64,000 nucleotides of DNA. Origin: Pseudonocardia xinjiangensis (GTDB lineage Bacteria; Actinomycetota; Actinomycetes; Mycobacteriales; Pseudonocardiaceae). Shown here piece by piece: positions 52,170 to 60,777 of the stretch (its first letter is position 1; every line of letters starts with the position of its first letter). The notes beneath the pieces were generated by a model that saw only the letters and a program-made list of their open reading frames with translations, was not told where the DNA came from and ran no database searches. The stretch is taken from the NCBI RefSeq assembly GCF_012911925.1, contig NZ_JAAXKY010000010.1:23076-87075 (forward strand). The letters run 5' to 3'. The translations under genes and the position numbers were made by a program.

Positions 52170-53324
52170 CTACGTGCCGGATCCGCGGTGCTCCGTGCGC
52201 ACGAGGGACGCCAGCGCCGCCAAGGCCTCGGCCGCGATCGCCGGATGGTCACTGGGCCCGGGCGCCGGGCGCCGGGAACTGCCGTTCGCAGCCGTGACGA
52301 CCTCGGGATGGACGCGGACGGGTGCGTCCACGAGCACCGCGATGTTCAGCGCGTCGCTCGGGCGCGCATCGACCGTCGAACCGTCCGCCAGCGCGAGGCG
52401 CGCGTAGAACACCCCGGCGGTGAGGCCGACGATCTCGACGGCTTCGATACGGCCGCCTGCGGCGGCCAGCAGGGCGACCGTCAGCTGGTACGTACTCGGT
52501 CGCGGCAACTCGGCTCCGTCGAGTGCGAGTGCGAGCGACGTGGCCTCGGCCGCCCCGACCCAGATCGGCAGCGTGTGACCGCCCTCGGCGTCGGACAGGA
52601 CGACGATGTGCACGACATCGCCCTCCCTGTCCACGCGGCGCACGGCCGTGACCTGCATCGGAATCGGGTCGGCGGACTCGGTTTCCATGGCGGGCTCCTC
52701 CATCGTGGGGCGGACGGCGAGGTCGGGCATGCTGCGTCGCAGGCTCTCCCTCGCCTTGTACAGCCGGTTCTTCACGGCCGTCACCGAGACGCCGAGATGC
52801 TCCGCGGTCTCGGCGATGCTCAGTCCTTGCAGGTAGAACGCGGTGATCGCCGCGGCCTGCCCGACCGGCAGCGACACGACGACCTCGGTGAGCCGCCGGG
52901 CCAGCAGGCGGTTCTCGACAACGGTGTCCGGTCCCGGGCCGGCGTCCCGTGGTTCGGCGATCCACTGGCCGCCGAGCAGCACCTCGAGCGAGATCGGGCT
53001 CCGTGACTGCTGCCGGGCCAGGTTGCGTGCGGTGTTCAGGGCGATCCCGGCCAGCCAGGGCCCGAAGCTGGCGGGGCGGTTGAGCTTGTCCAGGCTCGTC
53101 ATGGCGGCGAGGACCGCGTCCTGGACCACGTCCTCGGCCCCCGTGGGGTCGGCGAGCCAGCGGACGCACAGCGATTGGACGAGGTCGAGATGCCGGTCGA
53201 CCAGTACGGCGAACGCGGACCGGTCGCCGTGGCGCGCGGCGTGTACCAGCGCTGCGTCATCGTCGGCTGTGCTCGCCCTCCACACGTCCTCATAGTGGTG
53301 GCCACCGCATCCGGGGTTAGCCAC
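52170..53324 (-). CDS. ECF sigma factor fused to a DUF151 bifunctional-nuclease domain
   Basis: The 384-residue protein joins an RNA polymerase ECF sigma factor (sigma-2 about 25-95 with AEDVVQDAVLAAM; sigma-4 about 145-200 with LSIAETAEHLGVSVTAVKNRLYKARESL) to a DUF151 domain (about 225-345, LPIWVGAAEATSLALALDG and LADGSTVDARPSDALNIAV). DUF151 proteins have been described as nucleases or stress regulators. The reading frame is continuous through the linker. GTG start at 53324. No anti-sigma factor gene is next to it, so the fused domain may act as the sensor. Confidence 0.92.
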   Translation of the reverse strand: MANPGCGGHHYEDVWRASTADDDAALVHAARHGDRSAFAVLVDRHLDLVQSLCVRWLADPTGAEDVVQDAVLAAMTSLDKLNRPASFGPWLAGIALNTARNLARQQSRSPISLEVLLGGQWIAEPRDAGPGPDTVVENRLLARRLTEVVVSLPVGQAAAITAFYLQGLSIAETAEHLGVSVTAVKNRLYKARESLRRSMPDLAVRPTMEEPAMETESADPIPMQVTAVRRVDREGDVVHIVVLSDAEGGHTLPIWVGAAEATSLALALDGAELPRPSTYQLTVALLAAAGGRIEAVEIVGLTAGVFYARLALADGSTVDARPSDALNIAVLVDAPVRVHPEVVTAANGSSRRPAPGPSDHPAIAAEALAALASLVRTEHRGSGT

Positions 53325-53331
53325 TCAACGA

Positions 53332-53372
53332 CGAACGCCGGGCCCGCCTTCCGAAGGCGGACCCGGCGTTCG
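53332..53372. terminator. Terminator upstream of the sigma gene, after the GlsB-like gene
   Basis: An 11-bp stem (CGAACGCCGGG with CCCGGCGTTCG) continues inside through CCGCCTT/AAGGCGG around a 3-nt loop. It sits 15 nt after the GlsB-like gene stop. The AACGCCGGG core matches the tRNA-Ser(CGA) terminator stem. Confidence 0.75.
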
Positions 53373-53387
53373 GCCGGTGTTCTGAGC

Positions 53388-53663
53388 TCAGTGACGCACG
53401 GACCTGCGGCTGTACATGCCGGTGACCAGGAAGACCCCGAGGGCCGCGACGACGACCTGGAGGATCAGCTCACCGATGTGGAACCCGCCTCCCGTGGCCA
53501 GGCCCAAGGCGCCGGCGATGAACGAGCCGATGAAGGCGGCGACGATACCGATGACGATCGTCAGCCAGATCGGGATCGGCTGCTTGCCCGGCACGACCAG
53601 GCGGCCCAATGCGCCGATGATGAGCCCCACGACGATGGCAGTGATGATGCCCGTGACGGTCAC
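53388..53663 (-). CDS. GlsB/YeaQ/YmgE-family small membrane protein
   Basis: The 91-residue protein has three glycine-rich membrane helices (about 5-22, 33-55, 63-82) in the transglycosylase-associated/GlsB pattern (IIGALGRLVVPGKQPIP, LTIVIGIVAAFIGSF). Members are stress-induced in several actinobacteria. It lies 64 bp upstream of the sigma factor fusion gene and is separated from it by the terminator. Confidence 0.9.
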   Translation of the reverse strand: MTVTGIITAIVVGLIIGALGRLVVPGKQPIPIWLTIVIGIVAAFIGSFIAGALGLATGGGFHIGELILQVVVAALGVFLVTGMYSRRSVRH

Positions 53664-53836
53664 GGTTCCCTCCAGTTACGCCCCAGGGGTCGCTCTTGAC
53701 GACCCGTTGTGGCTGAGTTCCCGGTCGGTCACGGGATCAAGCGTGATCGAGGCAACGTCGTCGATCTTTGGTCCGGGCGGTCCATCGCATACGACCGGAT
53801 GCCGGAACGCCGCTGTCCCGCTGCCGCGGCTGCGCG

Positions 53837-55192
53837 TCACCCCACGGCGGCCCGAGCCGGCCCGGCGCCGCGGAGCACCCGCTCCTGGAGCTCGGGGGCC
53901 CCCAGCCGCTCCGGGCCGTCGAGCATGTTGATCACACGCAGCAGTGCCGTGGCGAGGACGGCGTCGTCCTCTGCCGCCTCCCGGTACCGCTCCAGGTACT
54001 CGCCCATCTCGAGCATCTCCGCGGTCCGCTCGCCCTCGACGTACGGGAACCGCAGGTCGCCGCCGACGACGATGTCCCACGGGTTGTCGAGCAGCGTTGC
54101 CGACGCGGTGAAGAAGCGGAGCCACAGTTCATCGCCGCCCTCATGGAGCAGGCGGCCCAGCAACTGCGCTTCCAGTGCGGCGACCGTCATGCCCTGCCCG
54201 TAGGAGGGGTTGAAGCTGCAGAGGGCGTCGGCGGTGACGAGATAGGCCTCCGGGAAGCGGTCGAGCTGCTCGTAACGACGACGGACACTCGCCGGATAAC
54301 GCGACAGCACCGGCTCGCTCAGCGGGGGTGCCGAACGGATGATCTCGGCGATGTCGGGGGCGGCCAGGTGCTCGGCGAACTCGGCCATGCCCGCGTCATC
54401 CGTGGGCAGGACCGCATCGCCACCCCACGCGCTGATGTTGACCATGAAGCGCTCGCCCTCCTGTCCCAGCACGAGCCCACTGCGCAGTTGGCCCGGGTAG
54501 GGGGCGAACGTCGAGCCGAGACGGCCGCCGAGATGGTGGGGTTCACGGCGGTAGAGCCGGGAGAGGTAGGTGACGTCGATGCGTACCCGATCCTCCGGTG
54601 CTCTCGCGTACCCGAGCTCGTCGAGCCACACCGGGCTGCGCGTGCCACGGCCTGCGGCGTCCACCACCAGATCGGCGTCCAGCACGAATTCCACCGCGTC
54701 CGCGGAGCGGTTCCGCATGCGCACTCCGGTGATCCGGCGCCGATCAGGGGAACTCGTCAGGCCGGTCACCTCGCAGCGATCGACGATCGACACCCGGGGC
54801 AGGGCCGCGACCCGGGAGCCGACGGCGAACTCCAGCAGGGGACGGCTCACTCCCAGGGCGAACAGTCCCGACGGCCCGGGGCACAGCAGGCGACCGTCGG
54901 CGTACCAGTGGAAATCGGACCGCACATCGATGAGGGGCACGCCGGCCGCGAGCAGTTCGTCGCTCAGACCGGGGAAGAACTCGTCGAGCACCTCCCGGCC
55001 CCGGGCGAGCAGAGCGTGCGGATGGCGACCCTGCGGCACGCCGCGCCGCGGGCTCGGCTCGGTCGGAAGCTCGTCCCGGTCGAGCACCGTCACGCGCTCG
55101 AAACTCTCGCTGAGCGCCCGGGCCGCGAGCAGTCCTCCCATCGATGCGCCGATGACGACGGCGTGTCCGCGACGTGGCGAAATCGGATGCAT
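53837..55192 (-). CDS. FAD-dependent oxidoreductase / monooxygenase
   Basis: The 451-residue protein has the FAD-binding GASMGGLLAARAL (about 15-27), RGVPQGRHPHALLARG, DLVVDAAGRGTRSPVWLDELG and, near 325, FNPSYGQGMTVAALEAQLL, features of aromatic hydroxylase/geranylgeranyl-reductase-like flavoproteins. Divergent from an SDR gene across a 271-bp region of lower GC that holds both promoters. Substrate unknown. Confidence 0.9.
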   Translation of the reverse strand: MHPISPRRGHAVVIGASMGGLLAARALSESFERVTVLDRDELPTEPSPRRGVPQGRHPHALLARGREVLDEFFPGLSDELLAAGVPLIDVRSDFHWYADGRLLCPGPSGLFALGVSRPLLEFAVGSRVAALPRVSIVDRCEVTGLTSSPDRRRITGVRMRNRSADAVEFVLDADLVVDAAGRGTRSPVWLDELGYARAPEDRVRIDVTYLSRLYRREPHHLGGRLGSTFAPYPGQLRSGLVLGQEGERFMVNISAWGGDAVLPTDDAGMAEFAEHLAAPDIAEIIRSAPPLSEPVLSRYPASVRRRYEQLDRFPEAYLVTADALCSFNPSYGQGMTVAALEAQLLGRLLHEGGDELWLRFFTASATLLDNPWDIVVGGDLRFPYVEGERTAEMLEMGEYLERYREAAEDDAVLATALLRVINMLDGPERLGAPELQERVLRGAGPARAAVG

Positions 55193-55450
55193 CGGGCTCC
55201 TTCGGAAGAGTGCTCTGCATGGACCGCGGGATTGATTGACAGTGGGCGGGTGAATTTCGGTCGCTCGCCGTCGAGGTCATTCCCGGGCATACGCATAGTC
55301 GGAAGGGGTGCGTTCACAACTATACGGTCGGCCGGCGCAGTGACGCCTCTGCCGCGACCTTTCGGGGCCGACTGTACGAATTGTGAAGAACGTGAATCCG
55401 GGTCCGGACGGCGTCTCCGGTGCTCGCTCTCTGATTGTCGTCGACTGATC

Positions 55451-55456
55451 TACTCT
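55451..55456 (+). promoter_or_regulatory. -10 element TACTCT, leaderless SDR gene
   Basis: TACTCT ends 7 nt before the ATG at 55464. Confidence 0.5.
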
Positions 55457-55463
55457 CCCGCTT

Positions 55464-56249
55464 ATGAGTGAAGTTGTCGGTCTGTCATCCGGACGTCTGA
55501 GTGGAAAGGTTGCACTGGTCACAGGTGCGAGTTCCGGTATCGGTGAAGCTGCGGCGAAGGCGCTCGCCACACAGGGCGCGCGCGTCGTGCTCGCGGCTCG
55601 ACGCAAGGATGAGTTGGACCGTGTCGCCGCGGAGATCGCGACCGCGGGCGGTGAGGCGCTTGCCGTACGGACCGACGTGCTGTCCGACGAGGACATCGCG
55701 GTTGCCGTCCGCATCACCGAGGAGCATTTCGGTGGGCTGGACATCGCCTTCAACAACGCGGGAGCCGGCGGCGCGTTCGGGCCGGTCGCGGACCGCACGC
55801 CGGAGTCGTGGCGAGCGGACATCGAGGGCGTCCTCAACACCGTCTTCTACTCGATGCGCAACGAGATCCCGGCGCTGCTGCGCCGCGGTGGCGGCGTGAT
55901 CATCAACAACGGGTCCGTGGTGGGCAACGTCGGCTCCGGCACCATGATCAGCTCGTACGTGGCGGCCAAGCACGGTGTGCACGGGCTGACGCGGGCCGCG
56001 GCACTGGAGCTCGCGCCGCAGAACGTGCGGGTCAATGCGATCGCGCTGGGCACGGTGCTCAGCCCGGGGGTCAAGGACATCATGGCGGCGACACCCCAGT
56101 TCGAGCAGGCGATGCGCGCCGTGCACCCCATCGGCCGGTTCGCCACCCCGGACGAATCGGCGTCCCTCGTGGCCTACCTCGCCGGAGACGACGCCGCCTT
56201 CATCACCGGCGCCGTCATGGTCATGGACGGAGGCTGGACCGCTCAGTGA
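55464..56249 (+). CDS. SDR-family oxidoreductase (glucose 1-dehydrogenase-like)
   Basis: The 261-residue classical SDR has TGASSGIG (about 19-26), NNAG and the catalytic SYVAAKHG, and ends with VMVMDGGWTAQ. The stop overlaps the GTG of the acetyltransferase gene (GTGA), indicating joint expression. The natural substrate is not readable. Confidence 0.92.
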   Translation: MSEVVGLSSGRLSGKVALVTGASSGIGEAAAKALATQGARVVLAARRKDELDRVAAEIATAGGEALAVRTDVLSDEDIAVAVRITEEHFGGLDIAFNNAGAGGAFGPVADRTPESWRADIEGVLNTVFYSMRNEIPALLRRGGGVIINNGSVVGNVGSGTMISSYVAAKHGVHGLTRAAALELAPQNVRVNAIALGTVLSPGVKDIMAATPQFEQAMRAVHPIGRFATPDESASLVAYLAGDDAAFITGAVMVMDGGWTAQ

Positions 56250-56821
56250 CCGTGGTGGTCCCTCGGCTGCGGTCTGGCTGCCGGCTCCCCACGTTCGGCC
56301 GCGACACGCGCGTGATCAGCGGAAACGCGGGTACCCCACCACCGATGAGACTGCTGGAGCGGGTGCTGAAGCCGACGGTGGACCGGTTGGTGGCGGAGCG
56401 CATCGAGGAGGAACGCCTCGATGCGCTCTACCGCTACCGCGTCCACAGCGACCCCGCCCGGCTACGGATCCACCCCACCGCGGTCGTCAACAACGCGATC
56501 TTCAACACCGGCGGTGGCCACATCACCGTCGGGGCGTACGTGTTCTTCGGCCACAACGTCTGTGTGCTGGCCGGCGTCCACGAGGTCGACAAGTTCGGCA
56601 TCGAGCGGCAGCAGGCCATCCCCCGCAGCGGGTACGACATCGAGATCGCCGAAGGTGTCTGGCTGGCGACCAACGTGCTGGTCGCGGGGCCGGTGACGAT
56701 CGGTGCGCACGCGGTCGTCGGTGGTGGATCGGTGGTGCTGAAGGACGTTCCACCGTATGCGGTGGTGGCGGGCAACCCGGCGAGGTTCATCCGGTCATTG
56801 GCCCCGCCCGGAGCCGAGTGA
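56246..56821 (+). CDS. Left-handed beta-helix acyltransferase (hexapeptide repeat)
   Basis: The protein (191 residues from GTG 56246, or 158 from ATG 56345) has the hexapeptide pattern: IHPTAVVNNAIFNTGGGHITVGAYVFFGHNVCV, then IGAHAVVGGGSVVLKDVPPYAVVAGNPARFIR. This is the sugar/antibiotic O-acetyltransferase (NodL/Maa/CatB-like) class. The GTG overlaps the SDR stop, while the conserved alignment begins near MRLLERVL at 56345. It follows the SDR directly. Confidence 0.88.
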   Translation: MTVVVPRLRSGCRLPTFGRDTRVISGNAGTPPPMRLLERVLKPTVDRLVAERIEEERLDALYRYRVHSDPARLRIHPTAVVNNAIFNTGGGHITVGAYVFFGHNVCVLAGVHEVDKFGIERQQAIPRSGYDIEIAEGVWLATNVLVAGPVTIGAHAVVGGGSVVLKDVPPYAVVAGNPARFIRSLAPPGAE

Positions 56822-56856
56822 CCGGTGCTGCGGGGAGGTACCGCCCTTCGCCGGTG

Positions 56857-57720
56857 TCAGCCGGCCAGAAAGGACCGTATCCGGCCGACCCAGTCGGCCT
56901 GCCGTTCGAAGTGCGCAGCATGCCCGGCGTCCGGCACCAGAGACAGTTCGCTGTGCGGCACTGCGGCATGCAGCCGATGAGCTACCTGCACGGGGAAGCC
57001 CAGATCGTGCGCACCGTGCAGGATCAACGTGGGACGACGGAGTTCGCGCAGCACCGTTTCCGGATCGGCGGGCCGGGGTGATCGCAACCTGCCCGCAAGC
57101 CATCCCGGATTCCATTCGCCGGAAAACCGAACCCGCCGCAGCACGGCCCGCCACGGGTCCAGCAACCCGAGGTCCCACAGGTTCATCGGCGCGGTGGCCA
57201 TCGCCATGAGCCGGGTCTTCTCGGCCTGGTCGGTGGACTGATCCGCGAAGATCGCCGCGATCTCGGTGTCGACGGCCGCGACCCGTCGCAGATACTCGGC
57301 GTTCTGAGCGAGGTCGTCCTCGATATCCGGATAAGCCGTGGTCGATGCGAGTATCAGCCGGTCCACGAGATGCGGGTGACGTTCGGCAAGCATCATGGCG
57401 AGCTGTCCGCCGTAGGAGAAGCCGAGCACGTCCACCCGGTCGGCGCCGAGTTCGGGCACGAGCCGAGCAGCATCCTCGACACAGAGGTCGGGCTGGTACT
57501 CGTCGGCGGGGAGGTCCCGGCTGCTACGACCGCACCCGCGCAGATCGAACAGGACGACACGGCGTAGGTCGATCAGATCGTCGAGCGCCGGCAGCAGATA
57601 GGAGTGGTCCCATCCAGGGCCACCGTGGATCACCAGCAGGACGGGGGCGTCCGGATCGCCATGGCTGCGAACGAACAGCGACACGCCGTCCGCCGTGTGG
57701 AGGAGTCCCTCGTCGAGCAC
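56857..57720 (-). CDS. Alpha/beta hydrolase, proline-iminopeptidase type
   Basis: The 287-residue hydrolase has HGGPG (32-36), the nucleophile S102 in LGFSYGGQLAM, ASTTAYPDIED and the closing GHAAHFERQ with the catalytic histidine. HGGPG is typical of proline iminopeptidases, but related hydrolases with the same motif exist. GTG start has TACCGT 5 nt upstream. Divergent from the frameshifted methyltransferase. Confidence 0.9.
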   Translation of the reverse strand: MLDEGLLHTADGVSLFVRSHGDPDAPVLLVIHGGPGWDHSYLLPALDDLIDLRRVVLFDLRGCGRSSRDLPADEYQPDLCVEDAARLVPELGADRVDVLGFSYGGQLAMMLAERHPHLVDRLILASTTAYPDIEDDLAQNAEYLRRVAAVDTEIAAIFADQSTDQAEKTRLMAMATAPMNLWDLGLLDPWRAVLRRVRFSGEWNPGWLAGRLRSPRPADPETVLRELRRPTLILHGAHDLGFPVQVAHRLHAAVPHSELSLVPDAGHAAHFERQADWVGRIRSFLAG

Positions 57721-57787
57721 CGCGCACGGTATCGCTCCGGGTGCGCTGGCCCGCGGAAATTCGCTGCTGCCAGGCTGACGGGAGCCC

Positions 57788-57793
57788 TATCTT
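57788..57793 (+). promoter_or_regulatory. -10 element TATCTT, leaderless methyltransferase gene
   Basis: TATCTT ends 6 nt before the ATG at 57800. Confidence 0.45.
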
Positions 57794-57799
57794 CCGGGA

Positions 57800-58500
57800 A
57801 TGGTGTACCGCCCGACTCTGCCGCCGGATCGCGTGGAGGACCTGCGCCGCTGGCACGAGCATGCGTACCGCGACCTGGCCGCCGCAGGCGAACGGCGACT
57901 GGACTACCTCGGCCTGGATCTGGTGGTCCCGCCCGGAGTCTTCGCGCCGACACCGACGTCCGATCTGCTGGGGCGGGCTGTCGTCGCTGAAGTGCGTTCC
58001 GGGGAGCGCGTGCTCGACATGGGGACCGGCTCCGGCGTGAATGCACTACTTGCGGCGAGAGCCGGAGCCTCGGTCCTCGGCGTGGATGTGAACCCGGTGC
58101 CGGTCGAGGCAGCCGAGGCCAACGCCGTGCGGAACGGGGTTCGTGCGACCTTTCGGGTGAGTGATGTCTTCGCACAGGTGAATGGCTGCTTCGACCTGGT
58201 GGTCATCGACCGCCCTTCCGCTGGTTCGCCCCACGTGACATGGCGGAGGCGACGATGACGGACGAGGGATACGCGACGGCCGGCCGCTTCCTCGCCGGAG
58301 TGCGCGAACGACTCAACCCCGGTGGCCGGGTACTGATGTTCTTCGGGACCTCCGGCGATCAGGACCACGTCCTGGGCCTCGCCCTCCGTGCCGGCCTGCA
58401 CGTCGAGACCGTGGCGTCACGGGAGCTGGAGCGCGACGGGGTGAGCGTCACGTACTCGACATTCCGTATGACGCCCTGCGGCAGCGTTGGGGTCCCATGA
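57800..58500 (+). pseudogene. SAM methyltransferase (HemK/RsmC-like) broken by a 1-nt deletion in its catalytic motif
   Basis: Two frames together give a class I methyltransferase: the first (to about 58210) has VPPGVFAPTPTSDLL and motif I VLDMGTGSGVNALLAARAGA; the second continues with AEATMTDEGYATAGRFLAGVRERLNPGGRVLMFFG and ends at 58500. The frames join at the (N/D)PP(F/Y) catalytic motif, read here as IDRPSAG; restoring one C near 58211 gives IDPPFRWFAPRDMAEA in frame. So it is either a recent pseudogene or a sequencing error in the C-rich run. The family methylates glutamine or nucleobase nitrogen. Confidence 0.85.
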
Positions 58501-58595
58501 TGCTGTTTTGCGGCCGGCGGATACCGCGTTATGTGTCCATGACGCGGCAGGGGTGTCGGGAATCGGCGGTCACTACGGGGCCGTCGTGCGCGGGG

Positions 58596-59240
58596 TCAGG
58601 CCGGGCGCCGGGCAGCGAGCAGGACCTGCGGGAGCAGCGACGGCGGCTGCACCGGCAGCCCCAGCTCGGCGACCATTTCGAGACCGGCGTCGACGAGCAT
58701 GCCGACGAGCTCCTCGGGGCGGTACAGGTGGGTCGTCCAGGACACCGGCAGGCCGCCGTACCCCTCCGTGCGGGCGATGTCGCCGTCGCCGACATGCGTG
58801 CCGACCAGCGCGTGACCGCCGGGGACGAGCGCGTCGGCGAAGGTCCGCAGCACGCCGGGCAGCGCCTCGCGCGGGAGGTTGAACAGCGACCACCAGCCGA
58901 GCACGCCGCCCATCGAGGCAGGCGCGAGGTCGAGGTCGGTCGCCGAGGCGACGGAGAACTGCAGGTCGGGGTAGTCCCGTCGGGCGTGCTCGATCATCCG
59001 GGGCGACAGGTCGACGCCCGAGGCGTCCAGGCCCAGCCCGGTGAGGTGCGCGGTGACGATGCCGGGGCCGCAGCCGACGTCCAGGACGGGGCCGAGTCCG
59101 CGGACTGACTCGGCGAACGCGGCGAGCGCGGCGCGCAGCCACGGCTGCGCGTCCAGCCGCCCGGCTCCCATCTCGACGTAGGCGTCGGCCACCCGGTCGT
59201 AGGACTCGCGGACTGTCTCGAGGTCGGAGAGCTGAGGCAC
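58596..59240 (-). CDS. Class I SAM-dependent methyltransferase
   Basis: The 214-residue protein has YDRVADAYVEMGAG, motif I VLDVGCGPGIVTAHL, ASGVDLSPRMIEHARRDYP and ALVPGGHALVGTHVG. The substrate is unknown. GTG start with TAGGGT 6 nt upstream. It was the neighbour of tRNA-Ser(GGA) before the island entered. Confidence 0.9.
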   Translation of the reverse strand: MPQLSDLETVRESYDRVADAYVEMGAGRLDAQPWLRAALAAFAESVRGLGPVLDVGCGPGIVTAHLTGLGLDASGVDLSPRMIEHARRDYPDLQFSVASATDLDLAPASMGGVLGWWSLFNLPREALPGVLRTFADALVPGGHALVGTHVGDGDIARTEGYGGLPVSWTTHLYRPEELVGMLVDAGLEMVAELGLPVQPPSLLPQVLLAARRPA

Positions 59241-59246
59241 GAGGGC

Positions 59247-59252
59247 ACCCTA
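59247..59252 (-). promoter_or_regulatory. -10 element TAGGGT, leaderless methyltransferase gene
   Basis: Minus-strand TAGGGT ends 6 nt before the GTG at 59240. Confidence 0.5.
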
Positions 59253-59318
59253 CGCACCCCGCGTGGCCGCCTCCTCGGGTTTGCCCCTGCCGGACGGCAG
59301 CTGAGACCGAACGACAAC

Positions 59319-59352
59319 GCCCGGACGTCCGCGTGAGCGGGCGTCCGGGCGT
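59319..59352 (-). terminator. Original downstream terminator of tRNA-Ser(GGA), stranded at the island's left end
   Basis: CGCCCGGACG (59319-59328) pairs with CGTCCGGGCG (59343-59352), with an inner CCGC/GCGG stem around GTGA. It follows the displaced tRNA 3' half and resembles the hairpin at 61602. Confidence 0.7.
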
Positions 59353-59360
59353 GTGCGCTG

Positions 59361-59415
59361 GCGGAGGATGCGGGATTCGAACCCGCGAGGGCGTGAACCC
59401 AACACGCTTTCCAAG
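59361..59415 (-). repeat. Attachment site copy (attR-type): displaced 3' half of tRNA-Ser(GGA)
   Basis: 55 bases identical to 61656-61710, running from the anticodon loop to the discriminator of tRNA-Ser(GGA) on the minus strand; beyond 59415 the match stops abruptly. A partial tRNA, not a functional gene. Confidence 0.92.
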
Positions 59416-59840
59416 TCTGCACAGCACGGTTCAGCGCGGTCCGACCTTGCCCGCCCCCCGGGGTGACCCTCAATGTCGTTCGAGCCCGAACACTACTTCT
59501 TCTTATTTCCCTCGACCCGAGAAGCCTTGATTCATTCTCTCGTATGCATCCACTAGGTGACACAGGTCGTTCCATCTGCTGGTGACGGCTGGGGAACGGA
59601 ATTCGACAAGCGCCATCTGGACTAACGCAGGCCGGCTCGAATTCGTGACCGAGCCCGTGGGCGTGGCCGATCTCGAGCGCACGAATGGGGAGCAGGCCCT
59701 ATCCCGAATCGGTGGGCTGGCCCCCACCTGTCGGGGGGCTGCCCTCTGGCTTCGCGCCGGCGAGGTCGCCAGGGTTGGAGACGCAGCAACAGCGAGATGT
59801 CGGAGCGGCATCTCCACCACCCCTTACCCGAAGGTATCTC
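59416..59840. other. 425-bp island region without a convincing gene
   Basis: It is less GC-rich at its left half (TTCTTCTTATTTCC near 59500). Reading frames here have no recognisable family. It probably contains the promoter of the secreted protein gene and debris of lost element genes. Confidence 0.5.
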
Positions 59841-60380
59841 ATGAAACTGAAGCGCATGGCCACCAGACTTGCCGCTGGATCACTGCTGGCCGGAAGCCTG
59901 GTCCTCGCAGGCACCACCGGAATCGCACTCGCCGACACCCCCTTGCCGGCACAGCAGCAGAATGCGGCGGTATCAGCACAGCAGCCGGGTGCGGTGCCGG
60001 CGGCGGCCTGCTTCACCCGGGACGGCTCCGCGCGTGACGGTCGGCGCGTCGGAACCAACCCCGTTCGGTTCGACTATCCCGACAGCCCGTACGTCGGTGC
60101 GCGCTACGACAGCTGCCAGGGGGTTGTCCGAATTAGCTTCGGCGGCTACGTGTCAGGCGTCACCCATTACAACGTGAGAGTGAATGGTCGCCAGGTCGAA
60201 ACCCGTGCGGGGGAGGCCCTGCTCATGACTCGTCAGGTGGGTCCGGGTGGGCCGGTCTCCATCGATGCTCAGGCGTGCACGCGCGGTAGGATCATCACCC
60301 CTGTCCCCGGCTTCCCGCCGATCAGGGAGCGCTCCAGCTGCACCCGCTTCTCGCCGCTCGTCACTGTGCAGACCCGCTGA
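59841..60380 (+). CDS. Small secreted protein of unknown function
   Basis: The 179-residue protein has a Sec signal peptide (MKLKRMATRLAAGSLLAGSL, then a likely cut after ALA near 32), a Gln/Ala linker, and a mature domain with four or more cysteines (AACFTRDG, YDSCQG, AQACTRG, SSCTRF) that could form disulfides. AAGG lies 7 nt before the ATG. It is the only apparently intact gene inside the island. No family recognised. Confidence 0.7.
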   Translation: MKLKRMATRLAAGSLLAGSLVLAGTTGIALADTPLPAQQQNAAVSAQQPGAVPAAACFTRDGSARDGRRVGTNPVRFDYPDSPYVGARYDSCQGVVRISFGGYVSGVTHYNVRVNGRQVETRAGEALLMTRQVGPGGPVSIDAQACTRGRIITPVPGFPPIRERSSCTRFSPLVTVQTR

Positions 60381-60521
60381 CGGTGCAGGGCCGGAGCCGA
60401 AGGGCCACTGTGTGGGCGGGAGCAGCGTTCCGGCGCTTGCCTCCGCCCGTCACATGCGCAAACCATCTCCTGGTCCGGGACGGAGCCGGGCGAGAAACAG
60501 CCCTGACACTGAGTCCCGGAC

Positions 60522-60777
60522 CTACGGGGTATGGGCCTTCATTGCATTCTGGACGGCATTGCCCAGGTTTGGGGCTCTGGGGTCCGGTACCCCTTCCTGA
60601 ATATGGTTCATGACATAGCCGAACGCAAGTCCGGTGGCCGGATCGGCGAAGCCGAGCGACCCCCCGAAGCCGGGAAACCCGAAGGCCGTCGGGCTGTACC
60701 AGAATGCGTCGGGTGTGGGCAGGCCGAAACCGGTGCCGATCCGGACGGGTACGCGCAGAATGCGATCGATGCCCCTG
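60522..60777 (-). pseudogene. C-terminal fragment of a beta-lactamase-family serine hydrolase
   Basis: About 85 codons on the minus strand read GIDRILRVPVRIGTGFGL, then TPDAFWYSPTAFGFPGFGG, GFADPATGLAFGYVMNHIQ and a TAG at 60524-60522, the normal end of EstB/class C-like serine hydrolases with the GFGG in place of KTG. An in-frame stop and then integrase-derived sequence replace the N-terminal part, so it was cut off by recombination. The 141 bp before it (60381-60521) hold nothing recognisable. Confidence 0.8.

Noticed and set aside
59361..59415. A second tRNA-Ser gene
   Set aside because: Only the 3' half is present; the acceptor 5' strand, D-arm and part of the anticodon stem are missing, so it is an attachment-site copy.
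59503..59820. 105-codon minus-strand frame in the island
   Set aside because: No ribosome site, no -10 element, and no resemblance to a family; composition fits chance.
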